From Microvirga roseola (lineage in GTDB: Bacteria; Pseudomonadota; Alphaproteobacteria; Rhizobiales; Beijerinckiaceae), in assembly GCF_020866965.1 (NCBI RefSeq), contig NZ_JAJATX010000003.1:186001-250000 (forward strand): a stretch of DNA of 64,000 bases. The letters run 5' to 3'. This document shows positions 9,827 through 18,608 of this stretch, piece by piece. The notes beneath the pieces are model-generated. The model was not told the DNA's origin and searched no databases. It saw nothing but the letters and a program-made list of their open reading frames with translations. Within the stretch, counting starts at the first letter, position 1. The number at the start of each line of letters is the position of its first letter. A program made the translations under genes and the position numbers.

Positions 9827-9855
9827 GGTATCCTTTTCGACACTATGTGCAGAAA

Positions 9856-9884
9856 TTGTGCGTTCTTGCGAAGGTTAGCATTAT
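9856..9884 (+). promoter_or_regulatory. Candidate promoter for the alcohol dehydrogenase gene
   Basis: TTGTGC (9856-9861) and CATTAT (9879-9884) are separated by 17 bases, 36 bases before the ATG at 9921. The stretch lies in the divergent gap next to the HxlR regulator gene, where the regulator would be expected to bind. Sequence match only. Confidence 0.4.
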
Positions 9885-9920
9885 GTCCCCATTCTGTCTC
9901 CACTCAACAGGAGACAAGCC

Positions 9921-10943
9921 ATGCGCGCCGTTGCCTATCGCGAATCCCTCCCCATCGAAGCCGGATCGTCCCTGATCGATCTCGAACTCCCCCGCCCGGA
10001 GCCCGGAGCGCGGGACCTCCTGGTCGAGATCAGGGCCGTCTCGGTCAATCCGGTCGATACGAAGGTCCGTGTACGGATGCAGCCGGAACCGGGAGGCGCC
10101 AAGGTCCTGGGCTATGACGCCGCCGGAATCGTGACGGCGGTCGGGCCGGAGGCCTCCCTCTTCAAGCCGGGAGACGAGGTCTTCTATGCAGGGGCCATCA
10201 CACGCCCCGGCACCAATGCGGAATTCCATGTGGTGGACGAGCGGCTGGTGGGCCTCAAGCCCCGTTCGCTGAGCTTCGCGGAGGCGGCCGCCCTGCCGCT
10301 CACTTCCCTGACCGCCTTCGAGACCCTGTTCGACCGGCTCGACATCCTCCGTCCGGTCACCGGCGCGGCGAACGCCATCCTGATTCTGGGAGCGGGCGGC
10401 GGCGTGGGCTCGGTGGCGGTCCAGCTGGCGCGCCGGCTCACGGATGTGACGGTCATCGCCACGGCCTCAAGGCCGGAGACCGGGAGCTGGGTCCGGGAAC
10501 TCGGGGCCCATCACGTCATCGACCACAGCCGGCCCATCGCCGGGCAGGTGGAGGCCCTGGGCCTTGGCGCGCCCGCCTTCGTGTTTTCGATTACCCAGAC
10601 GGAAGAGCACTTCCCTGAGATCGCCAAGCTGATCGCGCCGCAGGGCCGCTTCGCGCTGATTGACGATCCGAAGGCCCCGCTCGACATCGGTCAGCTCAAG
10701 AGCAAGAGCGTCTCGATCCATTGGGAATCGATGTTCACCCGCTCGACCTTCCAGACGGCGGACATGCAGCGCCAGCACGAGATCCTGGGCGAGGTCGCCC
10801 GTCTCGTGGATGCGGGCACGCTCCGGACGACCCTGGCGGACACGCTCGGGCCGATCAATGCGGCCAATCTCAAGCGGGCCCACGCCTTCATCGAAAGCGG
10901 CCGCGCCCGGGGCAAGATCGTGCTGTCGGGGTTCGGGACGTGA
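9921..10943 (+). CDS. Zinc-binding-type alcohol dehydrogenase / quinone oxidoreductase family protein
   Basis: A 340-residue medium-chain dehydrogenase/reductase. The N-terminal GroES-like fold runs through VEIRAVSVNPVDTKVR and LGYDAAGIVTAVGPEASLFKPGDEVFYAG; the Rossmann domain carries ILGAGGGVGSVAVQLARRL (NADPH site). The four cysteines of the structural zinc site are not visible, consistent with the quinone-oxidoreductase-like branch that needs no zinc. It probably reduces quinones or enals/ketones with NADPH. The ATG has GGAGACAAGCC upstream. It is divergent from an HxlR regulator and followed by a clear terminator, so it is a single-gene unit. Confidence 0.88.
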   Translation: MRAVAYRESLPIEAGSSLIDLELPRPEPGARDLLVEIRAVSVNPVDTKVRVRMQPEPGGAKVLGYDAAGIVTAVGPEASLFKPGDEVFYAGAITRPGTNAEFHVVDERLVGLKPRSLSFAEAAALPLTSLTAFETLFDRLDILRPVTGAANAILILGAGGGVGSVAVQLARRLTDVTVIATASRPETGSWVRELGAHHVIDHSRPIAGQVEALGLGAPAFVFSITQTEEHFPEIAKLIAPQGRFALIDDPKAPLDIGQLKSKSVSIHWESMFTRSTFQTADMQRQHEILGEVARLVDAGTLRTTLADTLGPINAANLKRAHAFIESGRARGKIVLSGFGT

Positions 10944-10966
10944 GGGCTGGACTCAGCCAAAAAAGA

Positions 10967-10990
10967 AAGGCCGCCTGCGGGCGGCCTTAT
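10967..10990 (+). terminator. Rho-independent terminator after the alcohol dehydrogenase gene
   Basis: A 9-bp GC-rich stem (10967-10975 with 10980-10988, loop TGCG) is flanked by an A-run on the left and TT on the right, 24 bases after the stop. Confidence 0.75.
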
Positions 10991-11241
10991 GCTTCGACTT
11001 TGGTGGCCCGGCTCGCTAAACGACCCGGAGGGCTGGGGGGCTGACGTGTCCAAGCCGGTCATTGAGCCGGGCCGTCGAGGCAACGGAGTTCTTATCTCCA
11101 TCCAGTGGGGCTGCCTGAGGGCATGATTGCGGCAAAATCAAGATTCGCACGCAAAGACTCGGGCGATTGCGCGATGCCGGGTTGATCCGATCTTTAGCCG
11201 ACCCCATCATCAGGACAGAGTTACCAGTCCTGGGAGAGATC

Positions 11242-11616
11242 ATGAGCGAAGGTGAGATCGCAGAGCCGATGCGCGGCGGCCCGGGCTCGGCCCACATCCT
11301 GCCCTTCCCCGCCGCGCCGAAACAGGTCGCCTTCGATCGCAAGGAGCTGCAGACCATCCTCAACCTCTATGGCCGCATGGTCGCCGCGGGCGAGTGGCGG
11401 GATTACGCCATCGACTTCATGCCCGACAAGGCCGTGTTCTCCATCTACCGGCGCAGCTCGGAGATGCCCCTCTACCGGATCGAGAAGGACCCGAAACTGT
11501 CCAAGAAGCAGGGCGCCTATTCGGTCATCGTCTCGACCGGCCTCATCCTGAAGCGCGGGCACGAGCTCGACCGGGTGCTGCGGGTTCTCGATAAGCCGAA
11601 AGTGGTTTCGAACTAG
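11242..11616 (+). CDS. DUF2794 domain protein
   Basis: A 124-residue protein matching DUF2794, a family of small alphaproteobacterial proteins of unknown function: VAFDRKELQTILNLYGRMVAAGEWRDYAIDF, DKAVFSIYRRSSEMPLYRIEKDPKLSKKQGAYSVI and GLILKRGHELDRVLRVLD. ATG 11242 follows GGGAGAG at 7 bases; the in-frame upstream extension lacks the family N-terminus. Its stop overlaps that of the converging MFS gene by 4 bases. The preceding ~300 bases hold the alcohol dehydrogenase terminator and presumably this gene's promoter, but nothing else recognisable. Confidence 0.9.
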   Translation: MSEGEIAEPMRGGPGSAHILPFPAAPKQVAFDRKELQTILNLYGRMVAAGEWRDYAIDFMPDKAVFSIYRRSSEMPLYRIEKDPKLSKKQGAYSVIVSTGLILKRGHELDRVLRVLDKPKVVSN

Positions 11617-12857
11617 CCGTCGGCCTCGTCCGGCAGAGCGAGGAGCCACAGGCTCGAGGCAAGGATGCCGAGCGCCGCAGCCCACAGGACCGGGCGGATT
11701 CCGATCTGCTCGGCGAGGGTGCCCGCGATCAGGGCCGCAACCAGTCCCAGTCCGCCGGTCAGGAGATGCAGGCTTCCGCCCTCGCGCCCCCGCAGGGCAT
11801 CCGGCGTCACCTTCTGGCGCAGGGCGACGGCATTGGTGTGAAACACCACGAAAAGGCCATCGCCCAGAAGCTGCGGAATGCACAGGAGCGCGACCGCGAG
11901 CCAGAGCGGCCCCTGGGCCAGGGGGATGAAGCAGACCGCAACCCCGTAGGCGAGAAGCGTTCCCAGCAGGAGGCGGCGTGAAGGCAGGTGCGATCCCGCC
12001 CAGGCGGCGCAACGCGCGCCGATCAGGGCGCTTATGCCCCCGAAGGCGATCACAAAACCGAGAATGCCGGGCTCGATGCCGAGATCGCGCACCGCATAGA
12101 GAATGTAGAGCGGCGCGAAGAAGCCGAAGAAGAAGGCAAGCGTCGCAGAACAGAGCGTCAAGGGCCTCAGGATTGGGTGTCCGAAGACGAAGCGCAGCCC
12201 CTCCTTGGTCTCGCGCCAGAGATCGGGCGCATGCTCGCCCGTGGCGACCGGGATCTCCTTGCGCCTGATGGAGCCCAGAAGCGCGGCGGACCAGAGATAG
12301 GACAAGGCGTCGATCAGGATGGCGAAGGGCGCCGTCAGGAGCTGGATGGTGACGCCCGCCATGGCGGGCCCGGCAACCTCCGCGAACGCATCCGTGGTCG
12401 CGAGCTTCGCGTTGCTGTCGAGGAGCTGATCGCGCTCGATGACGGTGGGCAGATAGGCGTTATCCGCCGTCTGGAAGACCATCGAGAAGAGGGCGACGAC
12501 AGTGGCCACCCCGATCACCTGGCCGATGGTGACAGTCCCGAACCAGGCCATGATAGGCAGGGTTGCGAGCGCCGCGGCCCGCACGAGGTCCGCCAGGATG
12601 AGCACCTGTCTGCGTCGGGTGCGGTCGATCCAGGCTCCGACGAAGGGGCTCAAGACCACTCCCGGCAGGGCGCTGAGCGCCACGAGCAGCGCGAGATCCA
12701 TGGCCGAGGCGTCGAGCGTCAGCGCCACGATGATCGGCAGCCCTTCCCGCGTGAAGCGCGCGCCGATGGCGGAGAGGCTCTGCGCCGCCCAAAGGCGCAT
12801 GAAATCGGGATTGTGCCAGAGAGCGCCGTCCGGCCTGCGGATCACGCCTGCGAACAT
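11613..12857 (-). CDS. MFS transporter (EntS-like drug/siderophore efflux type)
   Basis: A 414-residue, 12-helix major facilitator protein. The N-terminal LWHNPDFMRLWAAQSLSAIGARFTREGLPIIVAL and the motif LSPFVGAWIDRTRRRQVLI are typical of the EntS-like efflux branch; a second conserved loop is seen around ISALIGARCAAWAG. Substrate unknown; related proteins export enterobactin or macrolides. It starts 10 bases after the stop of an acetyltransferase gene, so the two form a likely unit, perhaps for detoxification (acetylation plus efflux); this is inference. Confidence 0.88.
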   Translation of the reverse strand: MFAGVIRRPDGALWHNPDFMRLWAAQSLSAIGARFTREGLPIIVALTLDASAMDLALLVALSALPGVVLSPFVGAWIDRTRRRQVLILADLVRAAALATLPIMAWFGTVTIGQVIGVATVVALFSMVFQTADNAYLPTVIERDQLLDSNAKLATTDAFAEVAGPAMAGVTIQLLTAPFAILIDALSYLWSAALLGSIRRKEIPVATGEHAPDLWRETKEGLRFVFGHPILRPLTLCSATLAFFFGFFAPLYILYAVRDLGIEPGILGFVIAFGGISALIGARCAAWAGSHLPSRRLLLGTLLAYGVAVCFIPLAQGPLWLAVALLCIPQLLGDGLFVVFHTNAVALRQKVTPDALRGREGGSLHLLTGGLGLVAALIAGTLAEQIGIRPVLWAAALGILASSLWLLALPDEADG

Positions 12858-12867
12858 GTCTCGGACC

Positions 12868-13404
12868 TCAAGCTATCGGCCGGGTCGGTGGCTGGGAGAT
12901 CCCGCGTCCGAGAGGGCGCTGCATGAGCACGGTGGAGAGCCAGCGCCCGTGCTTGTAGCCGATGCCCGGAATGATTCCGGAAAGCGCGAAGCCGAGGCTC
13001 CGGTGCAGCCCGATGGAGCCCTTCGATTCCTCGTCGCCGATGACGGCGATCATGAGGCGGAAATCCATTGCCTCGCACGCGTCGATCAGGTCTTTCAGGA
13101 GCGCGCGACCGACCCCCTGCCCCTGCGCCTCGGGTGCGATGTAGATCGAATCCTCGACCGTGGAGCGGTAGGCGGGCCGCGTCCGGTAGGCCCCCGCATA
13201 GGCATAGCCGAGAACAACCCCGTCCCGCTCCGCAACGAGGTAGGGGTACCCGCCCTCCAGAAGCGCCTGCCTCCGGCGGGCCATTTCCGCCTCGCCGGGC
13301 GGGTCGAGCTCGAAGGAGGCCGTCCCGTGCAGCACCGCATGGGCGTAGATCGCCGTGATGGCAGGTAGGTCGGCATCGCGGGAGGGGCGGACGAGAAGGC
13401 TCAT
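12868..13404 (-). CDS. GNAT N-acetyltransferase (phosphinothricin acetyltransferase-like)
   Basis: A 178-residue acetyl-CoA-dependent N-acetyltransferase. It begins LLVRPSRDADLPAITAIYAHAVLHGTASFELDPP, the typical opening of the phosphinothricin/methionine-sulfoximine acetyltransferase group, and carries VEDSIYIAPEAQGQGVGRALLKDLI (acetyl-CoA pyrophosphate loop) and IGLHRSLGFALSGIIPGIGYKHGRWL. Likely substrates are small amines or glutamine-synthetase inhibitors. It is first in a minus-strand pair with the MFS transporter. Confidence 0.92.
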   Translation of the reverse strand: MSLLVRPSRDADLPAITAIYAHAVLHGTASFELDPPGEAEMARRRQALLEGGYPYLVAERDGVVLGYAYAGAYRTRPAYRSTVEDSIYIAPEAQGQGVGRALLKDLIDACEAMDFRLMIAVIGDEESKGSIGLHRSLGFALSGIIPGIGYKHGRWLSTVLMQRPLGRGISQPPTRPIA

Positions 13405-13446
13405 GGAGCCCTCCTAAGCCCAAGCCGCGGCCCATGCAACGGCCAA

Positions 13447-13473
13447 GAAAAAGCCCCGGCTGTGGGCCGGGGC
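13447..13473 (-). terminator. Terminator after the Bax inhibitor-1 gene
   Basis: On the minus strand an 8-bp GCCCCGGC/GCCGGGGC stem with a 5-base loop (13453-13473) is followed by a T-run (13448-13452), 26 bases after the stop of the gene ending at 13499. Confidence 0.85.
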
Positions 13474-13498
13474 TCGAAGGACCGGTATGTCCGTTCCG

Positions 13499-14281
13499 TT
13501 ACTCGTTGCGGTTGCCCAGCAGAGCGAGGAGGAACTGGAACATGTTGATGAAGTCTAGGTACAGGGTCAGGGCCCCGAACACGGACACCTTGGCGGCGGC
13601 CTCGGTGTCGTAGTTGCCGTAGAGATACATCTCCTTGAGCTTCTGCGTGTCGTAAGCCGTGAGGCCTGCGAAGATCAGCACGCCGATCGCGGAGATGGCG
13701 AACTGCAGCATGGTCGAGGCAAGGAAGATGTTCACGATCATGGCGAGGATCAGGCCGATCAGACCCATGATCAGGAACGAGCCCATGCCCGACAGGCTGC
13801 GCTTCGTGGTGTAGCCCCAGAGCGACAGCGAGCCGAAAGCGGCCGCCGTGATGAAGAACACCTGCACCACGCTCGCGCCGGTATAGACGAGGAGCAGCGT
13901 GGAGAGCGAAGCGCCCATCACCGCCGCGAAGGCGAAGAAGGTGCCGCGCGCAGCCGCAGCCGACATCCGGTCCATGCGGAACGAGAAGAAGAAGATGAAG
14001 GCCAGGGGCGCCAGCGCGATCACCCACTTCAGAGGCGACGTGTAGAGCAGAACGCCGAACTGAGTGAGATTGATGCTGCCGGCTCGGGCGACCGCCAGGG
14101 ACGGATCGCTCGTCGTGGCGAGCATGTTCAGGCCGAGCGCGACCAGGGCTGAAATCGCCAGGCCCAGGACCATGTTGTTATAGACGCCGAGCATGAAGGA
14201 GCGCAGGCCCTGGTCGACCTGTGCTGCCGTCCGGGCAAAGCCGGTGCCATAGGCGTATTGGTTTTGCTCATACGGTTGCAT
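13499..14281 (-). CDS. Bax inhibitor-1/YccA family membrane protein
   Basis: A 260-residue protein with seven hydrophobic segments. It has the BI-1 features: DQGLRSFMLGVYNNMVLGLAISALVAL near the N-terminus, PLAFIFFFSFRMDRMSAAAARGTFFAFAAVMGASLSTLLLVYTG, and the C-terminal ISAIGVLIFAGLTAYDTQKLKEMY with LYLDFINMFQFLLALLG. In bacteria such proteins (YetJ, YccA) leak calcium or protect/modulate FtsH; the role here is not known. It is a single gene with its own terminator. A 7-bp inverted repeat (14344-14363) lies upstream in its leader. Confidence 0.93.
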   Translation of the reverse strand: MQPYEQNQYAYGTGFARTAAQVDQGLRSFMLGVYNNMVLGLAISALVALGLNMLATTSDPSLAVARAGSINLTQFGVLLYTSPLKWVIALAPLAFIFFFSFRMDRMSAAAARGTFFAFAAVMGASLSTLLLVYTGASVVQVFFITAAAFGSLSLWGYTTKRSLSGMGSFLIMGLIGLILAMIVNIFLASTMLQFAISAIGVLIFAGLTAYDTQKLKEMYLYGNYDTEAAAKVSVFGALTLYLDFINMFQFLLALLGNRNE

Positions 14282-14512
14282 CGGAGTCCTTTCTCACGGT
14301 GTCCCGTTGATGTTCCCTCGAAAGGCCGGGAAGTCAGCCTTCGGTCGCCGCTTGGTCGGCGACAAAGGAAATATGAGAGGTTGGCTTCAGTTCCGCAAGA
14401 GGCAACGCCAAGCTTCAAGCCATCGTGAGCGGAATAAAGCGGAAGGACCGCGGCATACCCCACCAGTAGAGTTGTGAAATACGCCTCCGGCCGCTCCCCC
14501 GCTCCTGATTTG

Positions 14513-17101
14513 TTAAAGGTTTCTTAGATATGAAGCCGGCTTTTGACTGAGGATACGCCAGGTTCCCATCAGTCCCAGCGCGATCGTGACAAGAATCGCC
14601 AGAATCGAGGCGAGAAGAGCGCCCGACAGATCGAGCGTAAAGCTTAAGCGCATGATCTGAGTCACGATGAGGTAAGCCGCAAGGCCGCCCGCCAGGAGGC
14701 CGAAAACCGCCGTGGCGAGGCCCAGAAACCCATATTCGAGGGCATAGGCCGAGAGCAGCTTGGCCCGCGTGGCGCCGAGCGTCTTCAGCACCACCGCATC
14801 GTAGAGCCGCGCCCGGTGCCCCGCCGCCAGGGCTCCTGCCAGAACGAGCAGGCTCGCGATGAGCGCGATGGAGCTTGCCCCGCGAATCGCCATGACGAGC
14901 TGCGAGACCACGTCGTTGACCGCCTCCAGCGTATCCTTCACCCGCACGCTCGACACCATGGGGTACTCCTGGGCCGAGCGCCGCAGGATCCGCGCATCCG
15001 TCGCCGCGTCCGATCCGTTGGGGAACGTGACCGTCGCCACATGCGTATGGGGCGCCCCAGCGAAGGTGTTGGGGGAGAACACCATGACGAAGTTGATGCT
15101 GAGGGACTGCCATTCCACCTCGCGCAGATTGGCGATGGTGGCGGAGATGTTGCGCCCGAGGACGTTGACGGTGATCTCGTCCCCGATCTTCAACCCCAGG
15201 CCCTCGGCGATCTTCTTGTCGAAGGAGACGAGGGGCTTGCCCCGGTAGTCCTCGGGCCACCACTCGCCTTCCACGAGGCGCGAGCCTTCCGGAGGCATTG
15301 CGGAATAGGTGATCCCCCGGTCGCCTTCGAGCACCCAGGACACGTCCTCGTCCGCCCTGATCTCGCTGACCGGACGGCCGCCCAAGGTCACGAGCCGCCC
15401 GCGCATCATCGGCACGCGCTCGATCTCGCCTCCCGGAGCCTGGGCTTCGAGGAAGTCCTCGAAGGCATCGGCCTGGGCGTTGGGGATATCGAGGAAGAAG
15501 AAGCTCGGCGCGCGCTCAGGCAACGTCTGCGTGAGCTGGCGCGTCAGGTTGGTGTCGATGAGGGCGAGCGTCACCAGGAGCGTGATGCCGAGCCCCAGAG
15601 ATAGCACAAGGGAGGGCGTGAGGGCGCCGGGCCGGTGGATATTGGCGAGCGCAAGCCGCGGCGCGGTCCTCCGGGGCCGGGGCAGGCGGCGCGCCAGCGC
15701 CATAATTCCGAGCGCCACGAAGCGCAGCAGCACGAAGGATCCAGCCGCCGCGCCCACGAACATGAGGGCGATCCGCCGGTCGTAGGCCGCAACGACGGCA
15801 AGCGCCACGAGCGCCGCGACGGAAAGGGCGAGCGCCACGAGATAGCGGCGGCGCGGCCAGCGGCTCTCCGGGTCGATCTGATCGCGGAAGAGCCCCGAGA
15901 CCTGCACGTCATGGGCGCGCCCCAAAGGCGCGAGCGCGAAGACCAGGGCGGTCAGAACGCCGTAGAGGAGTGCGACGCCGAGTTCGCCGACAGCAATGAC
16001 CGGCCTGATCGGGATCGGAAGGAGATGACCGAAGAGGCCCGTGACGATGAAAGGCAGGGCCGCCCCGACCGCCAGACCGATGGCGATGCCGACGCCTGCG
16101 ATCAGCATGACCTGGGTGAGGTAGAGCATCACCACCTGGCCGCCCGGCGCGCCGAGGCTCTTCAGGGTCGCGATGGAGGCGCGCTTGCGGTCCACGAAGG
16201 CGCGCACCGCATTGGCGACGCCGACGCCGCCCACGAGCAGGGCTGTGAGGCCGACCAGCGTCAGGAACTGGGTGAAGCGTTCGATGTTCTTGGCAAAGCG
16301 CGGATCGGCGTTGAGCCGGGTGCGGACGCGCCATCCGGCTTCCGGCAGGACCTGCTTCGCCTCCGCCTCCACCTGCGTCATTCCCGCCTCCGTCGAAAGA
16401 GCGGGCGGAAGGGCCAGGCGGTAGGTCCAGCGCACGAGGCTGCCCGGCTGGACAAGGCCGGTGGCGCGAAGCGCCTCCTGGGAGATGATGAGGCGCGGAC
16501 CGAATCCGATGCCGTCCGCGATCTTGTCCGGCTCCGACCGGAGGCTTGCCCGCAGTTCGAAAGGAGCCGAACCGACGGTGATCCGGTCGCCCACCTTCAG
16601 ATCGAGCTTGGCGAAGAGAGCCGGATCGGCCACCGCGCCGAAGACGCCGTCGCGCCCCGCGAGAAGCTCGGAAGGGGGCAGCTGCGGCTCGGTCTCGAGC
16701 GTTCCGACGGTCGGATAGCTCGCATCGACCGCCTTCATCTCGACGAGGGAGGCCCCCTTCTCGCCCGCATTCGCCATGGCGCGCATGGAGGCGATGACAT
16801 TGACCTGCCCTTTCGAGGCGAGAAAGGCGCGCTCGCCCTCGCTCGCCTCCCGCTGGAGCAGGGAGAAGGCCATGTCGCCGCCGAGAATCCGGCGGCCCTC
16901 GCCGGAGATGCCTTCCGTGAGCGCGCGCGACAGGGAGGACACGCCTGCAATTGCGGCTACGCCCAGCGCGATGCAGGCGAGAAAAATGCCGAAGCCCCTC
17001 AGGCCGCCGCGCAGCTCGCGCAGGGCAAGGCGCAGCACCAGAGGCAGGGACGAAGCGGACCTTGTGCCCCGCTGCGGCGAGGCGGAAACCGTGCCGTGCA
17101 T
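14513..17101 (-). CDS. ABC transporter permease, YbbP/FtsX family
   Basis: An 862-residue inner-membrane protein of the MacB/FtsX superfamily with the YbbP layout: one N-terminal helix (GFGIFLACIALGVAAIAGVSSLSRAL), a large periplasmic domain, a group of helices (FLTLVGLTALLVGGVGVANAV), a second periplasmic domain, and a closing FtsX block (GASSIALIASLLVLAGALAAG and following). It lies 9 bases after an ATPase gene and is divergent from a TesA-like arylesterase, the arrangement of ybbA-ybbP/tesA in many proteobacteria. The complex is thought to extract or release lipophilic molecules from the envelope; the substrate is not settled. Confidence 0.93.
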   Translation of the reverse strand: MHGTVSASPQRGTRSASSLPLVLRLALRELRGGLRGFGIFLACIALGVAAIAGVSSLSRALTEGISGEGRRILGGDMAFSLLQREASEGERAFLASKGQVNVIASMRAMANAGEKGASLVEMKAVDASYPTVGTLETEPQLPPSELLAGRDGVFGAVADPALFAKLDLKVGDRITVGSAPFELRASLRSEPDKIADGIGFGPRLIISQEALRATGLVQPGSLVRWTYRLALPPALSTEAGMTQVEAEAKQVLPEAGWRVRTRLNADPRFAKNIERFTQFLTLVGLTALLVGGVGVANAVRAFVDRKRASIATLKSLGAPGGQVVMLYLTQVMLIAGVGIAIGLAVGAALPFIVTGLFGHLLPIPIRPVIAVGELGVALLYGVLTALVFALAPLGRAHDVQVSGLFRDQIDPESRWPRRRYLVALALSVAALVALAVVAAYDRRIALMFVGAAAGSFVLLRFVALGIMALARRLPRPRRTAPRLALANIHRPGALTPSLVLSLGLGITLLVTLALIDTNLTRQLTQTLPERAPSFFFLDIPNAQADAFEDFLEAQAPGGEIERVPMMRGRLVTLGGRPVSEIRADEDVSWVLEGDRGITYSAMPPEGSRLVEGEWWPEDYRGKPLVSFDKKIAEGLGLKIGDEITVNVLGRNISATIANLREVEWQSLSINFVMVFSPNTFAGAPHTHVATVTFPNGSDAATDARILRRSAQEYPMVSSVRVKDTLEAVNDVVSQLVMAIRGASSIALIASLLVLAGALAAGHRARLYDAVVLKTLGATRAKLLSAYALEYGFLGLATAVFGLLAGGLAAYLIVTQIMRLSFTLDLSGALLASILAILVTIALGLMGTWRILSQKPASYLRNL

Positions 17102-17110
17102 TAAGCCTCC

Positions 17111-17803
17111 TTACGCCGGGACCGTGGCCGCATCGGCCTCGATGTGGCCGGAGCGCAGGCGCACCGTGCGGTCGCACAGGCGCGCGAGATTGAGGTCGTG
17201 GGTCACGAGCACGAGAGTCGCGCCGCGGTCCCGCTTGAGGGCGAACAGCAGATCGACGATGGAGGTGCCCGTCTTCTCGTCCAGGTTCCCGGTGGGCTCG
17301 TCCGCCACGAGGATGGCGGGGTTCGGCACGAGGGCGCGGGCGATCGCCACGCGCTGCTGCTCGCCGCCGGACAGCTGCGCCGGATAATGGTGAAGCCGGT
17401 GACCGAGGCCCACCGCCTCCATCTCGGCCTCCGCCCGCTCGAAGGCATCGGCCTCCCCGGCGAGTTCCAGGGGCAGCGCCACGTTCTCGAGCGCCGTCAT
17501 GGTGGGGACGAGGTGGAAGGACTGGAAGACGATGCCGATGCGCCGGCCCCGGAAACGCGCCAGCGCGTCCTCGTCGAGCCCCGCGAGATCGGTGCCGTCG
17601 ACGATGACCTTGCCCGAATCCGGACGCTCCAAGCCCGCCATGGTCATGAGCAGCGTGGACTTGCCCGAGCCCGAAGGTCCAACGAGGCCGACCGCCTCGC
17701 CCCGCCCCGCGCCGAGGGAGATTCCCTTCAGGATATGCACCCGCGCGGCCCCGCGCCCGAGGCTCAAATCGACATCGTGCAGCGCGATGGCCTTGTCCTG
17801 CAT
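17111..17803 (-). CDS. ybbA: ABC transporter ATP-binding protein (YbbA)
   Basis: A 230-residue ATPase of the LolD/MacB type. Walker A is GPSGSGKST, the Q-loop VFQSFHLVPTMTALENV, the ABC signature LSGGEQQRVAIARAL, Walker B ILVADEPTGNLD, and the switch histidine is in VLVTHDLNLARLC. It would energise the YbbP-like permease encoded 9 bases downstream. The pair is divergent from the arylesterase gene across only 59 bases, so the two promoters probably overlap. Confidence 0.93.
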   Translation of the reverse strand: MQDKAIALHDVDLSLGRGAARVHILKGISLGAGRGEAVGLVGPSGSGKSTLLMTMAGLERPDSGKVIVDGTDLAGLDEDALARFRGRRIGIVFQSFHLVPTMTALENVALPLELAGEADAFERAEAEMEAVGLGHRLHHYPAQLSGGEQQRVAIARALVPNPAILVADEPTGNLDEKTGTSIVDLLFALKRDRGATLVLVTHDLNLARLCDRTVRLRSGHIEADAATVPA

Positions 17804-17862
17804 GCCCGTTCACCCGATCTGTTGGAAAACCCGCCGAAGAATTCCGGTCTAATCCGGCACAT

Positions 17863-18540
17863 ATGGGAATCCTATCGATGAAGCGCCAATCCGGCCCATT
17901 CATGACGATCATATTTGCGTGTGCGGCAGCGCTTGCCGCCATGATCGCCCCCCTCCACGCTCCCCTGGCCCAAGAGGATCCGATCCACCTCGTCGCGCTC
18001 GGGGACAGCCTGACCGCAGGCTACGGACTGCCCCAGGACGCTGCTTTTCCGGAGGTCCTGGAGCGCGCCCTGAAAGCCAGGGGCCACAATGTCGAGATCA
18101 CCAATGCAGGAGTATCCGGCGACACCGCTTCCGGCGGACTCGAGCGGCTCGAATGGTCCGTTCCCGACGATACGGATGGGGTGATTCTGGAGCTCGGGGC
18201 CAACGACATGCTGCGCGGCATCGGTCCCGCCGTCACCCGGAAGGCCATCGATACCATCGTCCAGCGCCTGAAGGAGCGGAACATCCCGGTCATGCTGGCG
18301 GGCATGTACGCCTCGCGCAATCTCGGACCCGAATACACCGCCAAATTCGACAGCATCTATCCGGACATTGCGCAAAAGCACGACCTTGTGCTCTATCCCT
18401 TCTTCCTGGAAGGAGTGGTCGGCAATCCAGCCCTCAACCTGCCCGACGGCATTCACCCGACGGCCGAGGGGGTGGAAAAGATCGTCGAGCGCATCCTCCC
18501 GACCGTCGAGACCTTTCTCGCCCGCATCTCTCAGCGCTGA
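17863..18540 (+). CDS. tesA: GDSL arylesterase / TesA-like multifunctional acyl hydrolase
   Basis: A 225-residue SGNH hydrolase, exported by a signal peptide (hydrophobic core ~14-30, cleavage near PLAQ). Block I is LVALGDSLTAGYG (nucleophile Ser49), block II contains GVSGDTASGG, block III is LELGANDMLRG, and the Asp/His pair is in LPDGIHPTAEG. It resembles E. coli TesA (thioesterase I/protease I/lysophospholipase L1) and shares its position opposite ybbA-ybbP. It acts in the periplasm on esters or lysolipids. Met6 (17878) is an alternative start. Confidence 0.93.
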   Translation: MGILSMKRQSGPFMTIIFACAAALAAMIAPLHAPLAQEDPIHLVALGDSLTAGYGLPQDAAFPEVLERALKARGHNVEITNAGVSGDTASGGLERLEWSVPDDTDGVILELGANDMLRGIGPAVTRKAIDTIVQRLKERNIPVMLAGMYASRNLGPEYTAKFDSIYPDIAQKHDLVLYPFFLEGVVGNPALNLPDGIHPTAEGVEKIVERILPTVETFLARISQR

Positions 18541-18608
18541 CTTCCCCAATCGGCGCGTCCCTCACGCCTGAACGCGGCGGAGCTTTTCGCCGCGAGGAGC
18601 CTTGACCC